From Desulfovibrionaceae bacterium (lineage in GTDB: Bacteria; Desulfobacterota; Desulfovibrionia; Desulfovibrionales; Desulfovibrionaceae): a stretch of DNA of 37,936 nucleotides. The stretch is taken from positions 1 to 37,936 of the forward strand of contig JAQXLA010000018.1 of the NCBI GenBank assembly GCA_029011315.1. The letters are read 5' to 3'. The translations under genes and the position numbers were made by a program. Below the pieces are notes generated by a model, which searched no databases, was not told the origin of the DNA, and saw nothing but the letters and a program-made list of their open reading frames with translations. This document shows, piece after piece, positions 11,417 through 20,393 of the stretch (the stretch's first letter is position 1; every line of letters starts with the position of its first letter).

Positions 11417-12304
11417 ATGAGTATTACTGCTTCTATGGTGAAGGAACTGCGCGATAAAACTGCCGCAGGCATGATGGACTGCAAAAAAGCCCTGACTGAA
11501 TGCGACGGAGATATGGCCAAAGCTGTCGACTGGCTCCGTCAAAAAGGTCTTTCAAAGGCTGCCAAGAAAGCCGGGCGCGCGACTTCCGAAGGACTTATTG
11601 GCTGTGCTGCCGCTGCTGACGGCAGAAGCGCAGTCATGATCGAAGTGAAGTGCGAAACAGACTTCGTTGCCCGCGGAGATATGTTCAAGGACTTCGTGAA
11701 GCATATGACGGATCAGATTGCTTCGTCCTGCCCTGATTCTCTCGAAACGCTTTTGTCTGCTCCCTCTGTGGCGGATCCTTCCCGCACGGTACAGGACAGC
11801 CTGAACGATGCTATTGCGACCATCGGCGAAAATATCGTGCTCGGACGCTTCTGCAAAAAAGCACTGCCCGAAGGCGCAAACGGTCTGATCGGCACTTATC
11901 TCCACTTCAACGGAAAGATCGCGGTTCTGCTGGAATTGGAAGCGGAAACAGCTGAAGCTGCTTCTTCTGAAGCGTTCCGTGAACTGGCTGCGAATCTGTC
12001 CATGCAGGTAGCAGCATCTTCTCCTCTGGCTGTTACCTCCGAAACGTTGGATCCGGCTCTGATCGAACGGGAACGTGAAGTGTACCGTCAGAAGGCTCGC
12101 GCTGAAGGGAAACCTGATGCCATCATCGACCGCATCGCCGACGGTGCCGTCAAAAAATACTTCAAGGAAGTCTGCCTGGCGGATCAGGCCTATTTCCGCG
12201 ATGACAAAATGACGGTTGCCGATCTGGTGAAATCCGTTTCCAAAACGCTGGGCGCGAAAATTGCCATCAAGAGCATGACTCGTCTGCAGCTCGGAGCTGA
12301 ATAA
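11417..12304 (+). CDS. tsf: Elongation factor Ts
   Basis: EF-Ts is the guanine nucleotide exchange factor that recycles EF-Tu-GDP during translation. The protein has 295 residues, the normal bacterial length. The N-terminal UBA-like module carries VKELRDKTAAGMMDCKKAL (residues about 9-27), and the TDFVARGD exchange motif (about 80-87, after CE) is intact. A second core subdomain includes FREL-ANLSMQVAAS-SPLAV and the later KYFKEVCLADQAY stretch. CCGGAG precedes ATG 11417. A strong intrinsic terminator follows 24 nt after the stop, closing the rpsB-tsf operon. Confidence 0.99.
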   Translation: MSITASMVKELRDKTAAGMMDCKKALTECDGDMAKAVDWLRQKGLSKAAKKAGRATSEGLIGCAAAADGRSAVMIEVKCETDFVARGDMFKDFVKHMTDQIASSCPDSLETLLSAPSVADPSRTVQDSLNDAIATIGENIVLGRFCKKALPEGANGLIGTYLHFNGKIAVLLELEAETAEAASSEAFRELAANLSMQVAASSPLAVTSETLDPALIEREREVYRQKARAEGKPDAIIDRIADGAVKKYFKEVCLADQAYFRDDKMTVADLVKSVSKTLGAKIAIKSMTRLQLGAE

Positions 12305-12328
12305 ACCGGTTCGAACATCTACAGATTT

Positions 12329-12355
12329 AAAGGGGGCTTTTTCGCCCCCTTTTTT
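12329..12355 (+). terminator. Intrinsic terminator of the rpsB-tsf operon
   Basis: AAAGGGGGC (12329-12337) pairs perfectly with GCCCCCTTT (12344-12352) around a 6-nt loop, and the T-run continues to 12355. This is a textbook Rho-independent terminator. It means the following aminotransferase gene needs readthrough or a promoter of its own, which I do not see clearly. Confidence 0.92.
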
Positions 12356-12380
12356 CGGACTTTAACAAGGGGCGCAATGC

Positions 12381-13532
12381 ATGCGGGATTCTTTTCTTGT
12401 TTTTGCTCAGCCGTTGATTGAGCAGCCTGAAATGGATGAAGTTCTCGATTCCATGAAGAAGTCATGGCTCGGTACCGGGCCCAAGGTTCATCAGTTCGAA
12501 AAGGATTTCGCTGCCTATAAGCATGTGCCGCATGCCGTCGCTCTCAATTCCTGCACGGCGGCCTTGCATCTGGCTTGCAAAGTGCTGAATCTTGGTCCCG
12601 GGGATGAAGTGATCACCACGGCCATGACTTTCTGCTCATCAGTCAATTCGATTATCTTCACGGGCGCCCGCCCGGTTCTGGCTGATATCGACCCTGTAAC
12701 GCTCCAAATAAATCCCGAAGCTGTAGAAGCTGCCGTTACGCCCAGGACAAAGGCCATTCTTGTGGTGCATTATGCCGGTCGTCCATGCTGTATGGATGCG
12801 ATTGAGAGCATTGCCCAAAAATATGGACTGCGCATTATCGAAGACTGTGCGCATGCCATTGAAACGGAATACAGGGGACGCCAAGCTGGGACGATCGGAG
12901 ATATTGGCTGCTTTAGCTTTTATGCGACCAAAAATATCGTAACCGGTGAAGGCGGGATGGCCATTTCCAAAGATCCGGATCTCATGCGCAGAATTCAGAC
13001 TATGGCTCTGCACGGTCTGAGCGCAGACGCATGGTCCCGTTTTTCCGATTCAGGCTACAAGCACTATCAGGTCGTTGAGCTCGGATACAAGTACAACATG
13101 ATGGACATTCAGGCCGCAATCGGACTGCATCAGCTGCCGCGTATTGACACTTACTGGAAGCGCAGAAAACATATCTGGGCAAAATACATGGAAGCTTTCC
13201 GTGATTTGCCGATCACTTTGCCAGCATCTATACCGGATGACATCCGTCACGCATATCATCTCTTCACCATCGGCATCAACAGAGAACGCTGCGGCATCAG
13301 CCGCGATGAGGCTCTCATGGAACTTCATCGGCGCAATATCGGCTCCGGAGTGCATTATTTAGCCATTCCAGAACATCCCTATTACCAGAAAACATTCGGC
13401 TGGAAACCGGAAGATACGCCATATGCCACGGCATACGGGAGGGAAACACTGTCACTTCCTCTCTCGCCCAAGCTGACGGAGCAGGATACTGATGATGTGA
13501 TTGCAGCCGTGCGGGATATGCTCTCACTCTGA
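12381..13532 (+). CDS. DegT/DnrJ/EryC1/StrS-family sugar aminotransferase (ArnB-like)
   Basis: This PLP enzyme probably transaminates a nucleotide-linked 4-keto sugar using glutamate, producing an amino sugar for a surface glycan. Its 383 residues include WLGTGPKVHQFE near the start, a TKAILVVHYAGRPC segment, the PLP phosphate region IIEDCAHAI, the Schiff-base Lys184 in FYATKNIVTGEGG, and GYKYNMMDIQAA. Overall it recalls ArnB (the UDP-Ara4N pathway), including RCGISRDEALM and GSGVHYLAI near the end, but related enzymes use many substrates and no other arn gene is present. AAGGGG precedes ATG 12381. It is followed 16 nt later by a GT2 glycosyltransferase. It sits between two housekeeping pairs, rpsB-tsf and pyrH-frr. 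Confidence 0.9.
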   Translation: MRDSFLVFAQPLIEQPEMDEVLDSMKKSWLGTGPKVHQFEKDFAAYKHVPHAVALNSCTAALHLACKVLNLGPGDEVITTAMTFCSSVNSIIFTGARPVLADIDPVTLQINPEAVEAAVTPRTKAILVVHYAGRPCCMDAIESIAQKYGLRIIEDCAHAIETEYRGRQAGTIGDIGCFSFYATKNIVTGEGGMAISKDPDLMRRIQTMALHGLSADAWSRFSDSGYKHYQVVELGYKYNMMDIQAAIGLHQLPRIDTYWKRRKHIWAKYMEAFRDLPITLPASIPDDIRHAYHLFTIGINRERCGISRDEALMELHRRNIGSGVHYLAIPEHPYYQKTFGWKPEDTPYATAYGRETLSLPLSPKLTEQDTDDVIAAVRDMLSL

Positions 13533-13548
13533 TCCAAAGGATGACGTT

Positions 13549-14343
13549 ATGCCGAATCCCGTATTGATCACTGGTCTTGTTTTGACGTATAATGGCGAGC
13601 GGCTGTTGCGTCAGTGTCTGCAATCACTCTCTTTCTGCGATCGCATTCTGGTTATTGATTCCTGCAGCACCGACAATACGGCTGCCATCGCTGCGGACTG
13701 TGGAGCTGAAATACGGCGCAGAGCGTGGACAGGACCCGCTGATCAATTTCACTATGCCATGACGCTGCTTTCTGGAGAATGCGCTTCAGAATGGATTGTC
13801 AGCCTGGATCAGGATGAAATTTGTACAGATGAGCTGAGAGAAGCTGTACTGCGGGAAATACAGCAGCACAGGGCCGATAAAGGGTTTGCCGGCTTTATCG
13901 TTCGAAGAAAATCCTGGTACTATGATCGTTTTCTTCTGCACGGAGGCTGGTATCCGGATCGTCTTCTCCGCTGTTTTCGCACGCACCTTATGCGGGTAGA
14001 TGTCCATGGAGCACATTATTCTTTTCATGCTCTGGGCAAAACCGCAGAGATAAAGGCGCACATTGTTCATTATCCTTATGAAAATTTTTCCGCACATCTG
14101 GATAAAATCAATGCTTACGCACAGCAGGGGGCGGAAGATTTGGAGCGCAGAGGATATCGGGGAGGCATTGTGCAGGGTCTCGCTCACGGAGCGGCAAGAT
14201 TTTTCCGCATCTATATCCTAAAAATGGGTTTTCTTGATGGCAGGGCAGGGTTCATCAATGCCGTACACGGTTCTTTTTACGCTTTTTTAAAATACGTTCG
14301 TATTGGAGAAGGCTCCTGGGGAGCTCCCTTTTCTTTTCGTTAG
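13549..14343 (+). CDS. GT2-family glycosyltransferase (WaaE/KdtX-like)
   Basis: This is a GT-A-fold inverting glycosyltransferase, 264 residues, likely adding a hexose or heptose in lipopolysaccharide core or a related glycan. The N-terminus has LVLTYNGE (11-18) and VIDSCSTDNT (35-44); the family more often reads SGSTD. The metal-binding acidic motif appears as LDQDE (86-90) instead of the usual DADE. The frame is open back to 13501, but AAAGGA at 13537-13542 points to the ATG at 13549, 16 nt after the aminotransferase stop. pyrH follows 25 nt later. It resembles WaaE/KdtX-type beta-1,4-glucosyltransferases in layout; the true acceptor is unknown. Confidence 0.85.
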   Translation: MPNPVLITGLVLTYNGERLLRQCLQSLSFCDRILVIDSCSTDNTAAIAADCGAEIRRRAWTGPADQFHYAMTLLSGECASEWIVSLDQDEICTDELREAVLREIQQHRADKGFAGFIVRRKSWYYDRFLLHGGWYPDRLLRCFRTHLMRVDVHGAHYSFHALGKTAEIKAHIVHYPYENFSAHLDKINAYAQQGAEDLERRGYRGGIVQGLAHGAARFFRIYILKMGFLDGRAGFINAVHGSFYAFLKYVRIGEGSWGAPFSFR

Positions 14344-14368
14344 CCAATAAAGCCTGAAGGAGGCTCAT

Positions 14369-15085
14369 ATGGCAGACCTCAAGTATCAACGAATCCTTCT
14401 CAAGCTCAGCGGAGAGGCACTGGCCGGAGACAAGCATACTGGCATTGACCCGCATACTGTTTCGAAAATTTGCGGAGAAATTGCCGACGTCGCCGATATG
14501 GGAGTTGAAATAGCCCTTGTGATCGGTGGCGGCAATATTTTCCGGGGGCTGTCCGCTTCAGCTCAAGGCATGGAACGGGCTTCAGCGGACTATATGGGTA
14601 TGCTGGCCACAGTTCTGAACGGACTGGCCGTACAGGACGCTTTGGAAAAAACCGGTCATCCTACCCGCGTTCTTTCAGCCATCGCCATGCAGGAAGTCTG
14701 TGAACCTTATATTCGCCGCAGAGCCCTGCGCCATCTTGAAAAGGGACGGGTCATCATCTGTTCCGCAGGAACAGGCAATCCTTATTTTACGACTGATACC
14801 GCTGCAGCACTCCGCGGCATGGAACTGCAGTGTGACGTCATTATTAAAGCCACAAAGGTAAACGGCGTCTATGACAGGGATCCGATGAAGGATCCTGACG
14901 CTGTCATGTTCAAAACGCTTTCCTATGAAGAAACGCTCCGCCAGCATCTGAGAGTCATGGATTCCACAGCCGTTACGCTGGCACAGGAAAACGGCATTCC
15001 GATCGCCGTCTGCAACATCTTCGGAGGATGCATCAAACAGACGGTGCTCGGGCTTAATCCTGGCACGACAGTCGAAGGAGACTGA
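14369..15085 (+). CDS. pyrH: UMP kinase
   Basis: UMP kinase phosphorylates UMP to UDP with ATP and is an essential, feedback-regulated cytoplasmic hexamer of the amino-acid-kinase fold. The 238-residue product shows LLKLSGEAL (about 10-18), [10 protein letters not shown] (51-60) and the [11 protein letters not shown] segment that binds UMP, then the [10 protein letters not shown] nucleotide loop. AAGGAGG is 6-7 nt before ATG 14369. It lies six bases upstream of frr, the pairing widespread in bacteria. All signature motifs are present and length is normal. Confidence 0.99.
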   Translation: MADLKYQRILLKLSGEALAGDKHTGIDPHTVSKICGEIADVADMGVEIALVIGGGNIFRGLSASAQGMERASADYMGMLATVLNGLAVQDALEKTGHPTRVLSAIAMQEVCEPYIRRRALRHLEKGRVIICSAGTGNPYFTTDTAAALRGMELQCDVIIKATKVNGVYDRDPMKDPDAVMFKTLSYEETLRQHLRVMDSTAVTLAQENGIPIAVCNIFGGCIKQTVLGLNPGTTVEGD

Positions 15086-15091
15086 TTTATT

Positions 15092-15646
15092 ATGGATACG
15101 CTTCTCAAAGATCTTGAAAAATCCATGGAAAAGACCATCGTTTCTTTGGAAAAGGATTTTTCCCGTCTTCGTACGGGTCGCGCTACTACAGCTCTTGTTG
15201 ACGGCATCAAGGTTGACTACTATGGCACCATGACGCCGATCAGCCAGCTGGCTTCCGTAGCTGTTCCGGACAGCCGTACCATTACCATTCAGCCATGGGA
15301 TCGAGGAGCTTTCAGCAGTGTTGAGAAAGCTATCATGAAATCCGATCTTGGACTGACCCCCGTCAATGACGGAAAAGTCATCCGCATTTCTATTCCGCCG
15401 CTGACCGAAGAACGACGCAAGGAACTGGCTAAAGTCTCCAAAAAATACGGTGAAAACGCAAAAGTAGCCGTGCGCAATCTGCGTCGCGATGCCAATCAGG
15501 ATCTGAAAAAGATGGAGAAGGACAAGCTGATCTCGGAAGAAGATCTGAAAAAAGCCATGGATGATGTGCAGAAACTCACCGATCGCTTTGTGGCGAAAGT
15601 GGATGAAAAATGTCGGGAAAAAGACAAGGAAATCATGGAAATCTAG
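15092..15646 (+). CDS. frr: Ribosome recycling factor
   Basis: RRF, with EF-G and IF3, splits post-termination ribosomes. The 184-residue protein has the expected two-domain layout: a coiled three-helix bundle (opening residues to about 30 and 105-184) interrupted by a beta domain. Signatures include FSRLRTGRA (23-31), [14 protein letters not shown] and the late [10 protein letters not shown] region with [18 protein letters not shown] following. The start at 15092 is preceded by AGGAG inside the end of pyrH. A 12-bp perfect terminator hairpin lies 60 nt downstream, ending the pyrH-frr unit. Confidence 0.99.
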   Translation: MDTLLKDLEKSMEKTIVSLEKDFSRLRTGRATTALVDGIKVDYYGTMTPISQLASVAVPDSRTITIQPWDRGAFSSVEKAIMKSDLGLTPVNDGKVIRISIPPLTEERRKELAKVSKKYGENAKVAVRNLRRDANQDLKKMEKDKLISEEDLKKAMDDVQKLTDRFVAKVDEKCREKDKEIMEI

Positions 15647-15705
15647 CAGGAACGCCCGGCACTGCATGAATCAGGCTCATCAGCATCCTTCCTGAAGCAG
15701 GAACC

Positions 15706-15743
15706 ACGGCCTTCCGCAAAAGCGGAAGGCCGTCTGTCCTTTA
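15706..15743 (+). terminator. Terminator hairpin after frr
   Basis: ACGGCCTTCCGC (15706-15717) pairs perfectly with GCGGAAGGCCGT (15722-15733) around an AAAA loop. The tail is CTGTCCTTTAT, with a broken T-tract, so termination may be partial and allow readthrough into uppS, for which I see no convincing own promoter. Confidence 0.8.
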
Positions 15744-15772
15744 TATCGGAAAAATCTTATGGAGTTCTCGCA

Positions 15773-16495
15773 ATGACATCTTCATCGCTGATGTCCAAAC
15801 TGCCTCGGCACATCGCCGTAATTATGGATGGAAACGGACGCTGGGCCAAACAGCGCGGACTGTCGCGCAGTGAAGGACACCGGGCAGGAGTCCAGGCAGC
15901 CCGTTCCATTGTCAAAGAATGTCTTCGGCTCGGGATCCCCTATCTGACGCTGTATACTTTCTCAACAGAAAACTGGGGAAGACCTCAGGAGGAAGTGTCT
16001 CTGCTGTTCAAATTGCTGACGGATTTTCTTCACGATGAAGAGGAGGATATGTGCCGCAACGGTATCCGACTGAATATCTTCGGAGATCCGGATCAGCTGC
16101 CCTTTTCTGCCCGATCCATTCTTCGCCGTGTCATGAAAAGTACATCCGCAAACAGCAAATTGACAGTGAATCTGGCACTGAACTACTCTGGCAGAGAAGA
16201 AATCTTGAGAGCAGTCCGCTCTATCCTCAGGCAGGGATACTCTCCGGACGATCTGACGGAAGCCATCTTTCAGAAAGAATTGTATTCCGGAGATATTCCC
16301 GATCCCGATCTCATTATCCGCACCAGCGGAGAACAGCGCATCAGCAATTTTCTGCTGTTTCAGTGCGCTTACAGCGAATTCTATTTTACGCCCGTTTACT
16401 GGCCGGACTTTTCTCCGGAATCCCTTCAAAATGCATTAAACGACTATGCAAACCGATCCCGCAGATACGGTTTGACTGAGGAACAAAATTCATGA
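15773..16495 (+). CDS. uppS: Undecaprenyl diphosphate synthase (cis-prenyltransferase)
   Basis: UppS condenses farnesyl diphosphate with eight isopentenyl diphosphates to make the C55 lipid carrier for peptidoglycan and surface glycans. The 240-residue product has the catalytic Asp19 in IAVIMDGNGRWAK, the GHRAGV helix, TLYTFSTENWGRP and the C-terminal RTSGEQRISNFL plus SEFYFTP motifs, so it looks fully active. GGAG lies 8 nt before ATG 15773; an in-frame ATG at 15791 is less likely. The stop overlaps the cdsA start by 4 nt (ATGA), indicating translational coupling. It opens an operon running to position 22635. Confidence 0.98.
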   Translation: MTSSSLMSKLPRHIAVIMDGNGRWAKQRGLSRSEGHRAGVQAARSIVKECLRLGIPYLTLYTFSTENWGRPQEEVSLLFKLLTDFLHDEEEDMCRNGIRLNIFGDPDQLPFSARSILRRVMKSTSANSKLTVNLALNYSGREEILRAVRSILRQGYSPDDLTEAIFQKELYSGDIPDPDLIIRTSGEQRISNFLLFQCAYSEFYFTPVYWPDFSPESLQNALNDYANRSRRYGLTEEQNS

Positions 16496-17289
16496 TTCTG
16501 CACAAGCACCTTCCGCGCATCATCACCGGCATCTGCCTGCTGCTCGTTCTGGGAGCGGCTCTTTGCCTTTCCGGACTGTATCTTTTCTGTCTTCTTGCCG
16601 TTTTTGCTCTTCTCGGTTTGCACGAATTCTACAATATGTTCAGCCGAGATATTCTGCATATTGCCGATACGGCCTCAGGTCTGATCATTGCGGCCGTCTT
16701 TCTCTGCGGTATCTTTCTTCTGCCCCGACATCATGAAGCCGTCTGCCTTGCCGTTGCCCTGCTCTTCTGCCTTCAGTATCTCTTTGCATGGAGTCGTCGT
16801 CCGCAACATCACTTTGTCAACTCGGCTCTTCTCATAGCCGGTTTTCTTTACGTTCCGCTTCTTCTCTCTCCGGCTTTGCAATTCAAGACGGAAGAGCAGA
16901 TCTTCCTTATCGCTGCAGCTGTCATCTCGGATACAGCTGCCTACTTCGGCGGCATATGCTTTGGCAGGCATCTCATCTGGCCCAAGGTCAGTCCTAAAAA
17001 AACCGTTGAAGGCAGCCTTTGTGGCTGGGTCGGATGTATTCTCATCTGCTCCTTTTTCGGATATTTCTTCGGCACGGCCTCCTTTGGCACTTTCGTATTG
17101 CTGACGGCATGTCTCGGCATCATGTCCCAGCTTGGTGACTTTTTTGAGTCTGCTCTGAAAAGATCCTGCGGTGTCAAGGATTCCGGGACGATTCTGCCCG
17201 GCCATGGTGGCATTCTTGATCGTATTGACAGTCTTCTGTTCATTATTCCGACTTATGCCGTTGCCCGGACATTCGTGCAATTCTTCTAA
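16492..17289 (+). CDS. cdsA: Phosphatidate cytidylyltransferase (CDP-diglyceride synthase)
   Basis: CdsA converts phosphatidic acid and CTP to CDP-diacylglycerol, the precursor of all membrane phospholipids. The 265-residue protein is very hydrophobic, with about seven or eight membrane spans. The family signature is near the C-terminus: SQLGDFFESALKR followed by GVKDSGTILPGHGGILDR, including the acidic residues that bind metal. The start overlaps the uppS stop (ATGA). dxr follows 24 nt later with its own Shine-Dalgarno. The uppS-cdsA-dxr-rseP order is found widely in proteobacteria. Confidence 0.98.
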   Translation: MILHKHLPRIITGICLLLVLGAALCLSGLYLFCLLAVFALLGLHEFYNMFSRDILHIADTASGLIIAAVFLCGIFLLPRHHEAVCLAVALLFCLQYLFAWSRRPQHHFVNSALLIAGFLYVPLLLSPALQFKTEEQIFLIAAAVISDTAAYFGGICFGRHLIWPKVSPKKTVEGSLCGWVGCILICSFFGYFFGTASFGTFVLLTACLGIMSQLGDFFESALKRSCGVKDSGTILPGHGGILDRIDSLLFIIPTYAVARTFVQFF

Positions 17290-17313
17290 GCCCATCGTCT
17301 GAAGGATGTCGCG

Positions 17314-18516
17314 ATGCAGTATATTTCTTCTCTTCCCTCGTTTTCTCCTTATTCAGTCCGAACGCTTTCCATTTTGGGAAGCACCGGATCCATCGGCAAA
17401 AATGCCCTGGATGTAATTGCCCGCAATCCGCAGCGTTTCAGGGTCGCGGCGCTGGCCTGTGGACGCAATGTCCCCCTTCTGGCCGAACAGGCAACAGCAC
17501 TGCGCCCGGAACTGCTGGTTGTGCTGTCCGATGAACTCCGTTCCGAACTGCGCAGACTCCTCCCTTCGGAATACGATCCCGAAATTCTGTATGGCCCGGA
17601 CGGCTTTGCCAAAGCGGCATCTCTCGATGCGGCCGACATCGTCGTATCGGCACAAGTCGGAGCCGCCGGCTTGAAAGCGACAATTTCTGCAGCTCAGGCA
17701 GGAAAATGTATCTGCCTTGCCAATAAAGAATCTCTGGTTCTTGCCGGATCGGCTCTCCGCCGCATTTGTTCCAAAACAGGCGCATCAATTCTGCCGATAG
17801 ATTCCGAGCATTACGCTATTTTTCAATGCCTCCAGGGACGATCCCCTGACAGCGTGGATTCCATTGTGCTGACCGCATCAGGAGGGCCTTTTCGCGACAA
17901 AACGCTCGATTTTTTGGAAAAGGTCTCACCAGAACAGGCACTGAAACATCCAAATTGGAACATGGGTGCGAAAATCACCATTGATTCCGCGACGATGATG
18001 AATAAGGGTCTGGAAATTATTGAGGCCCATCATTTCTACGATATGCCGTCAGAAGCCATTGAAGTGGCCGTGCATCCGCAGTCCGCAGTTCATTCTCTTG
18101 TTCGTTTCCGAGATGGTTCGCTGAGCGCTCAGTTTGCCGTACCGGATATGCGTCTGCCCATTGCTTCATGCATCGCATTTCCCGATCTTGTGGAAACAGG
18201 ATTAAAACGCTATGATTTTTCCGAATTTCCAACTCTTTCTTTCGAAAAACCGAATCCTGATCTATTTCCCTGTCTTACATTCGCGCGCGATGCTCTCGCT
18301 TCTTCCAGCAATGCTCCGTGCATCGTGCTCAATGCCGCAAATGAAGTGGCTGTTGACGCTTTTTTGAAAAAACAGATCGGTTTTATGGATATTCCCCGAC
18401 TGATCGATAAAGCATTGCAAAGCCGGTTCTGCACAACTCCCTGCGAAACATTTGAAGAAATCGAATTTCTTGATCAGCAAACTCGTCGGTTCTCTCTGAA
18501 GAATATAAGAGGATAG
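17314..18516 (+). CDS. dxr: 1-deoxy-D-xylulose 5-phosphate reductoisomerase
   Basis: Dxr (IspC) makes 2-C-methyl-D-erythritol 4-phosphate with NADPH, the first committed step of the MEP isoprenoid pathway that feeds UppS. The 400-residue protein has the NADPH-binding LSILGSTGSIG (about 18-28), the NKESLVLAG segment, the metal and substrate region PIDSEHYAIFQ, and the HPNWNMGAKITIDSATMMNKG catalytic loop region. GAAGGA is 9 nt before ATG 17314; the first 15 or so residues extend beyond the usual start, and no better start is visible. rseP begins 4 nt after the stop. Confidence 0.98.
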   Translation: MQYISSLPSFSPYSVRTLSILGSTGSIGKNALDVIARNPQRFRVAALACGRNVPLLAEQATALRPELLVVLSDELRSELRRLLPSEYDPEILYGPDGFAKAASLDAADIVVSAQVGAAGLKATISAAQAGKCICLANKESLVLAGSALRRICSKTGASILPIDSEHYAIFQCLQGRSPDSVDSIVLTASGGPFRDKTLDFLEKVSPEQALKHPNWNMGAKITIDSATMMNKGLEIIEAHHFYDMPSEAIEVAVHPQSAVHSLVRFRDGSLSAQFAVPDMRLPIASCIAFPDLVETGLKRYDFSEFPTLSFEKPNPDLFPCLTFARDALASSSNAPCIVLNAANEVAVDAFLKKQIGFMDIPRLIDKALQSRFCTTPCETFEEIEFLDQQTRRFSLKNIRG

Positions 18517-18520
18517 ATTT

Positions 18521-19615
18521 ATGGATATGCTTGCGGGAATGTTTTCCCATTGGAACGGCATTATCGCCGTCATTCTTGTCCTCGGCGGACTTATTTTTTT
18601 TCATGAGCTGGGGCATTTCGCTGCCGCTCGGCGTCTTGGTATCGGCGTGCGCACTTTCTCTATTGGCTTCGGACCCAAAATCCGTTCGTGGCACAGAGGA
18701 AAAACCGAATACTGTCTGTCGCTGATTCCTCTGGGGGGATATGTATCCCTGGCCGGAGAAGAAGACAATGATGTACAGGATGATCTTTTTTCAGAAAAAG
18801 ACTTTTTCTCCAACCGTCCGCCTTTGCAGAGACTGGCTGTCATTCTGGCCGGACCATTCTCTAATTTTCTTGTTGCTCTCATCCTTTATTTCGGTCTGGC
18901 TCTCATTCAGGGTGAAATGTATCTCACGACCGAAGTCGGACAGGTCAGAGACAATCAGCCCGCAGCTGAAGCCGGCATACAGCAGGGAGATATCATTCTC
19001 TCTATCAATAATCGCCCCGTAATTCGCTGGGATGAAGTCGGCAAACTCATTCATGCCTCCCATGGAGAACCTCTGCAGTTACTCATATCCCGCAATGGAG
19101 AATGCAGAAAAATTTCTATCACACCGAGAGAGATGCTCATCAACACCAACTCCGGAGATGCTGTAAAACGTTGGGCTATAGGCATTCATGCTTCCGGAAA
19201 GCTCGCTTCACGTCCTTTGAACCTGATAGAATCGCTCTCCTATGCTTTCACCTCAACAGGGAAAATAACCGCCTCAGTCTGGAACGGATTTCTCAAGATC
19301 ATTACCGGATCCGTATCCAGGGACAATATCGGCGGTCCCATTCTTATTGCTCAGGTCGTGGATCAGCAGGCTTCAGAGGGAGTCCTTCCGGTACTGTATA
19401 TCACCGCGTTGATCAGTATCAATCTTGGCATACTGAATTTGCTTCCAGTCCCTGTTCTGGACGGAGGACACGCAATGTTCCTCATTCTGGAGATGATCTT
19501 CAGACGACCAGTTAATGAACGTGTGCGTACGAACGCGGCAAAAGTCGGCATGTTTTTATTGCTGGCATTGATGATTTTCGCCACCTGGAACGATATCCGG
19601 AGGCTGTTTTCATGA
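18521..19615 (+). CDS. rseP: RseP-type site-2 zinc metalloprotease
   Basis: RseP cleaves membrane-spanning anti-sigma factors and leftover signal peptides within the inner membrane. The 364-residue protein has the zinc motif HELGH at 28-32 in the first helix and the third ligand in the NLLPVPVLDGGH motif in a late helix. One PDZ domain lies between (around AEAGIQQGDIILSINNRPV, about residues 145-163), whereas the E. coli enzyme has two; a single PDZ is common outside the gammaproteobacteria. AGAGG precedes ATG 18521. The stop overlaps the tsaB start by 4 nt. Its natural anti-sigma partner is not in the window. Confidence 0.96.
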   Translation: MDMLAGMFSHWNGIIAVILVLGGLIFFHELGHFAAARRLGIGVRTFSIGFGPKIRSWHRGKTEYCLSLIPLGGYVSLAGEEDNDVQDDLFSEKDFFSNRPPLQRLAVILAGPFSNFLVALILYFGLALIQGEMYLTTEVGQVRDNQPAAEAGIQQGDIILSINNRPVIRWDEVGKLIHASHGEPLQLLISRNGECRKISITPREMLINTNSGDAVKRWAIGIHASGKLASRPLNLIESLSYAFTSTGKITASVWNGFLKIITGSVSRDNIGGPILIAQVVDQQASEGVLPVLYITALISINLGILNLLPVPVLDGGHAMFLILEMIFRRPVNERVRTNAAKVGMFLLLALMIFATWNDIRRLFS

Positions 19616-20376
19616 ATCTGACCCTGATCCTGCATAACGCAGACAAGCATCTGCAATGCGTCTTTGAGGACGAACAGCGTATTCTCTGCGGACGGGATAT
19701 CTTTGCAGCAAGCCGGGGCACAGAACGTCTCGCTCCGGCCATAGGCGATATGCTCAAAGAGCTGGATCTCCTTCCTGCAGCTATTCGTCGCATCGTCTGC
19801 TCTCATGGGCCAGCAGGCTTTACCGGACTGCGACTCATTCTGACAACAACCGCAGCTTTTCGCAGAGCACTTGGCATTCCTGTCGCTTCCTTTGATACGC
19901 TGCTCGCTTCCGCCGCATCCGTATCCGTACTGAAACCGTCTATTATTCGAGTGCTTTCCTGCGCACATCGAGGACTGCTGTACGCCCAGGACTTCATGGG
20001 AAGTCCTGGCAAGCTGCCTCAGGCTCTCGGAACATCCTGTCTGGTTTCCTCCGAGAAGGCCTTTCAGCCGGTAAAAAGCGATCTGCCTCTGATTTTTTCC
20101 GGAAGCGGTGCTATCCAAAATCTCAGTCTTGCTCAGTCAGTCTTCCAGACTTACGGCATAGAAGGATACGTGAATACCTTTCCGGATCACGCTTCTTTTG
20201 AGTCGCTGACCCGCATCGCGGAATCTCTGCCTGACAGCGACTTCTGTTATTCAGATCCTGAACCAATCTATCTGAAAGATTGCGATGCCGTAGACAATCT
20301 CGGTTCTATCGCCAAGAAACGGGGGCAGTCTCCGGATGAAGCCTATCAACGTTTGCGAGATCTTCTCCGCAGCTGA
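19612..20376 (+). CDS. tsaB: TsaB, tRNA t6A37 threonylcarbamoyltransferase subunit
   Basis: TsaB (YeaZ) is the ASKHA-fold partner that supports TsaD in making N6-threonylcarbamoyladenosine at position 37 of ANN-decoding tRNAs. The 254-residue product has TERLAPAIGDMLKE near residues 36-49 and the conserved glycine loop as GPAGFTGLRL (family form GPGSFTGLR), followed by an alanine-rich helix and SFDTLLASA. The rest of the protein is poorly conserved, as is usual. The start is coupled to rseP by an ATGA overlap, and DUF503 begins 17 nt after its stop. tsaD is not in the window. Confidence 0.9.
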   Translation: MNLTLILHNADKHLQCVFEDEQRILCGRDIFAASRGTERLAPAIGDMLKELDLLPAAIRRIVCSHGPAGFTGLRLILTTTAAFRRALGIPVASFDTLLASAASVSVLKPSIIRVLSCAHRGLLYAQDFMGSPGKLPQALGTSCLVSSEKAFQPVKSDLPLIFSGSGAIQNLSLAQSVFQTYGIEGYVNTFPDHASFESLTRIAESLPDSDFCYSDPEPIYLKDCDAVDNLGSIAKKRGQSPDEAYQRLRDLLRS

Positions 20377-20393
20377 ACAGAGGAACATCAGTT

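Noticed and set aside
12381..13532. Part of an arn (polymyxin-resistance) operon
   Set aside because: The aminotransferase resembles ArnB, but no arnA, arnC, arnD or arnT is present, and the neighbouring GT2 looks WaaE-like and has no ArnC-type membrane anchor.
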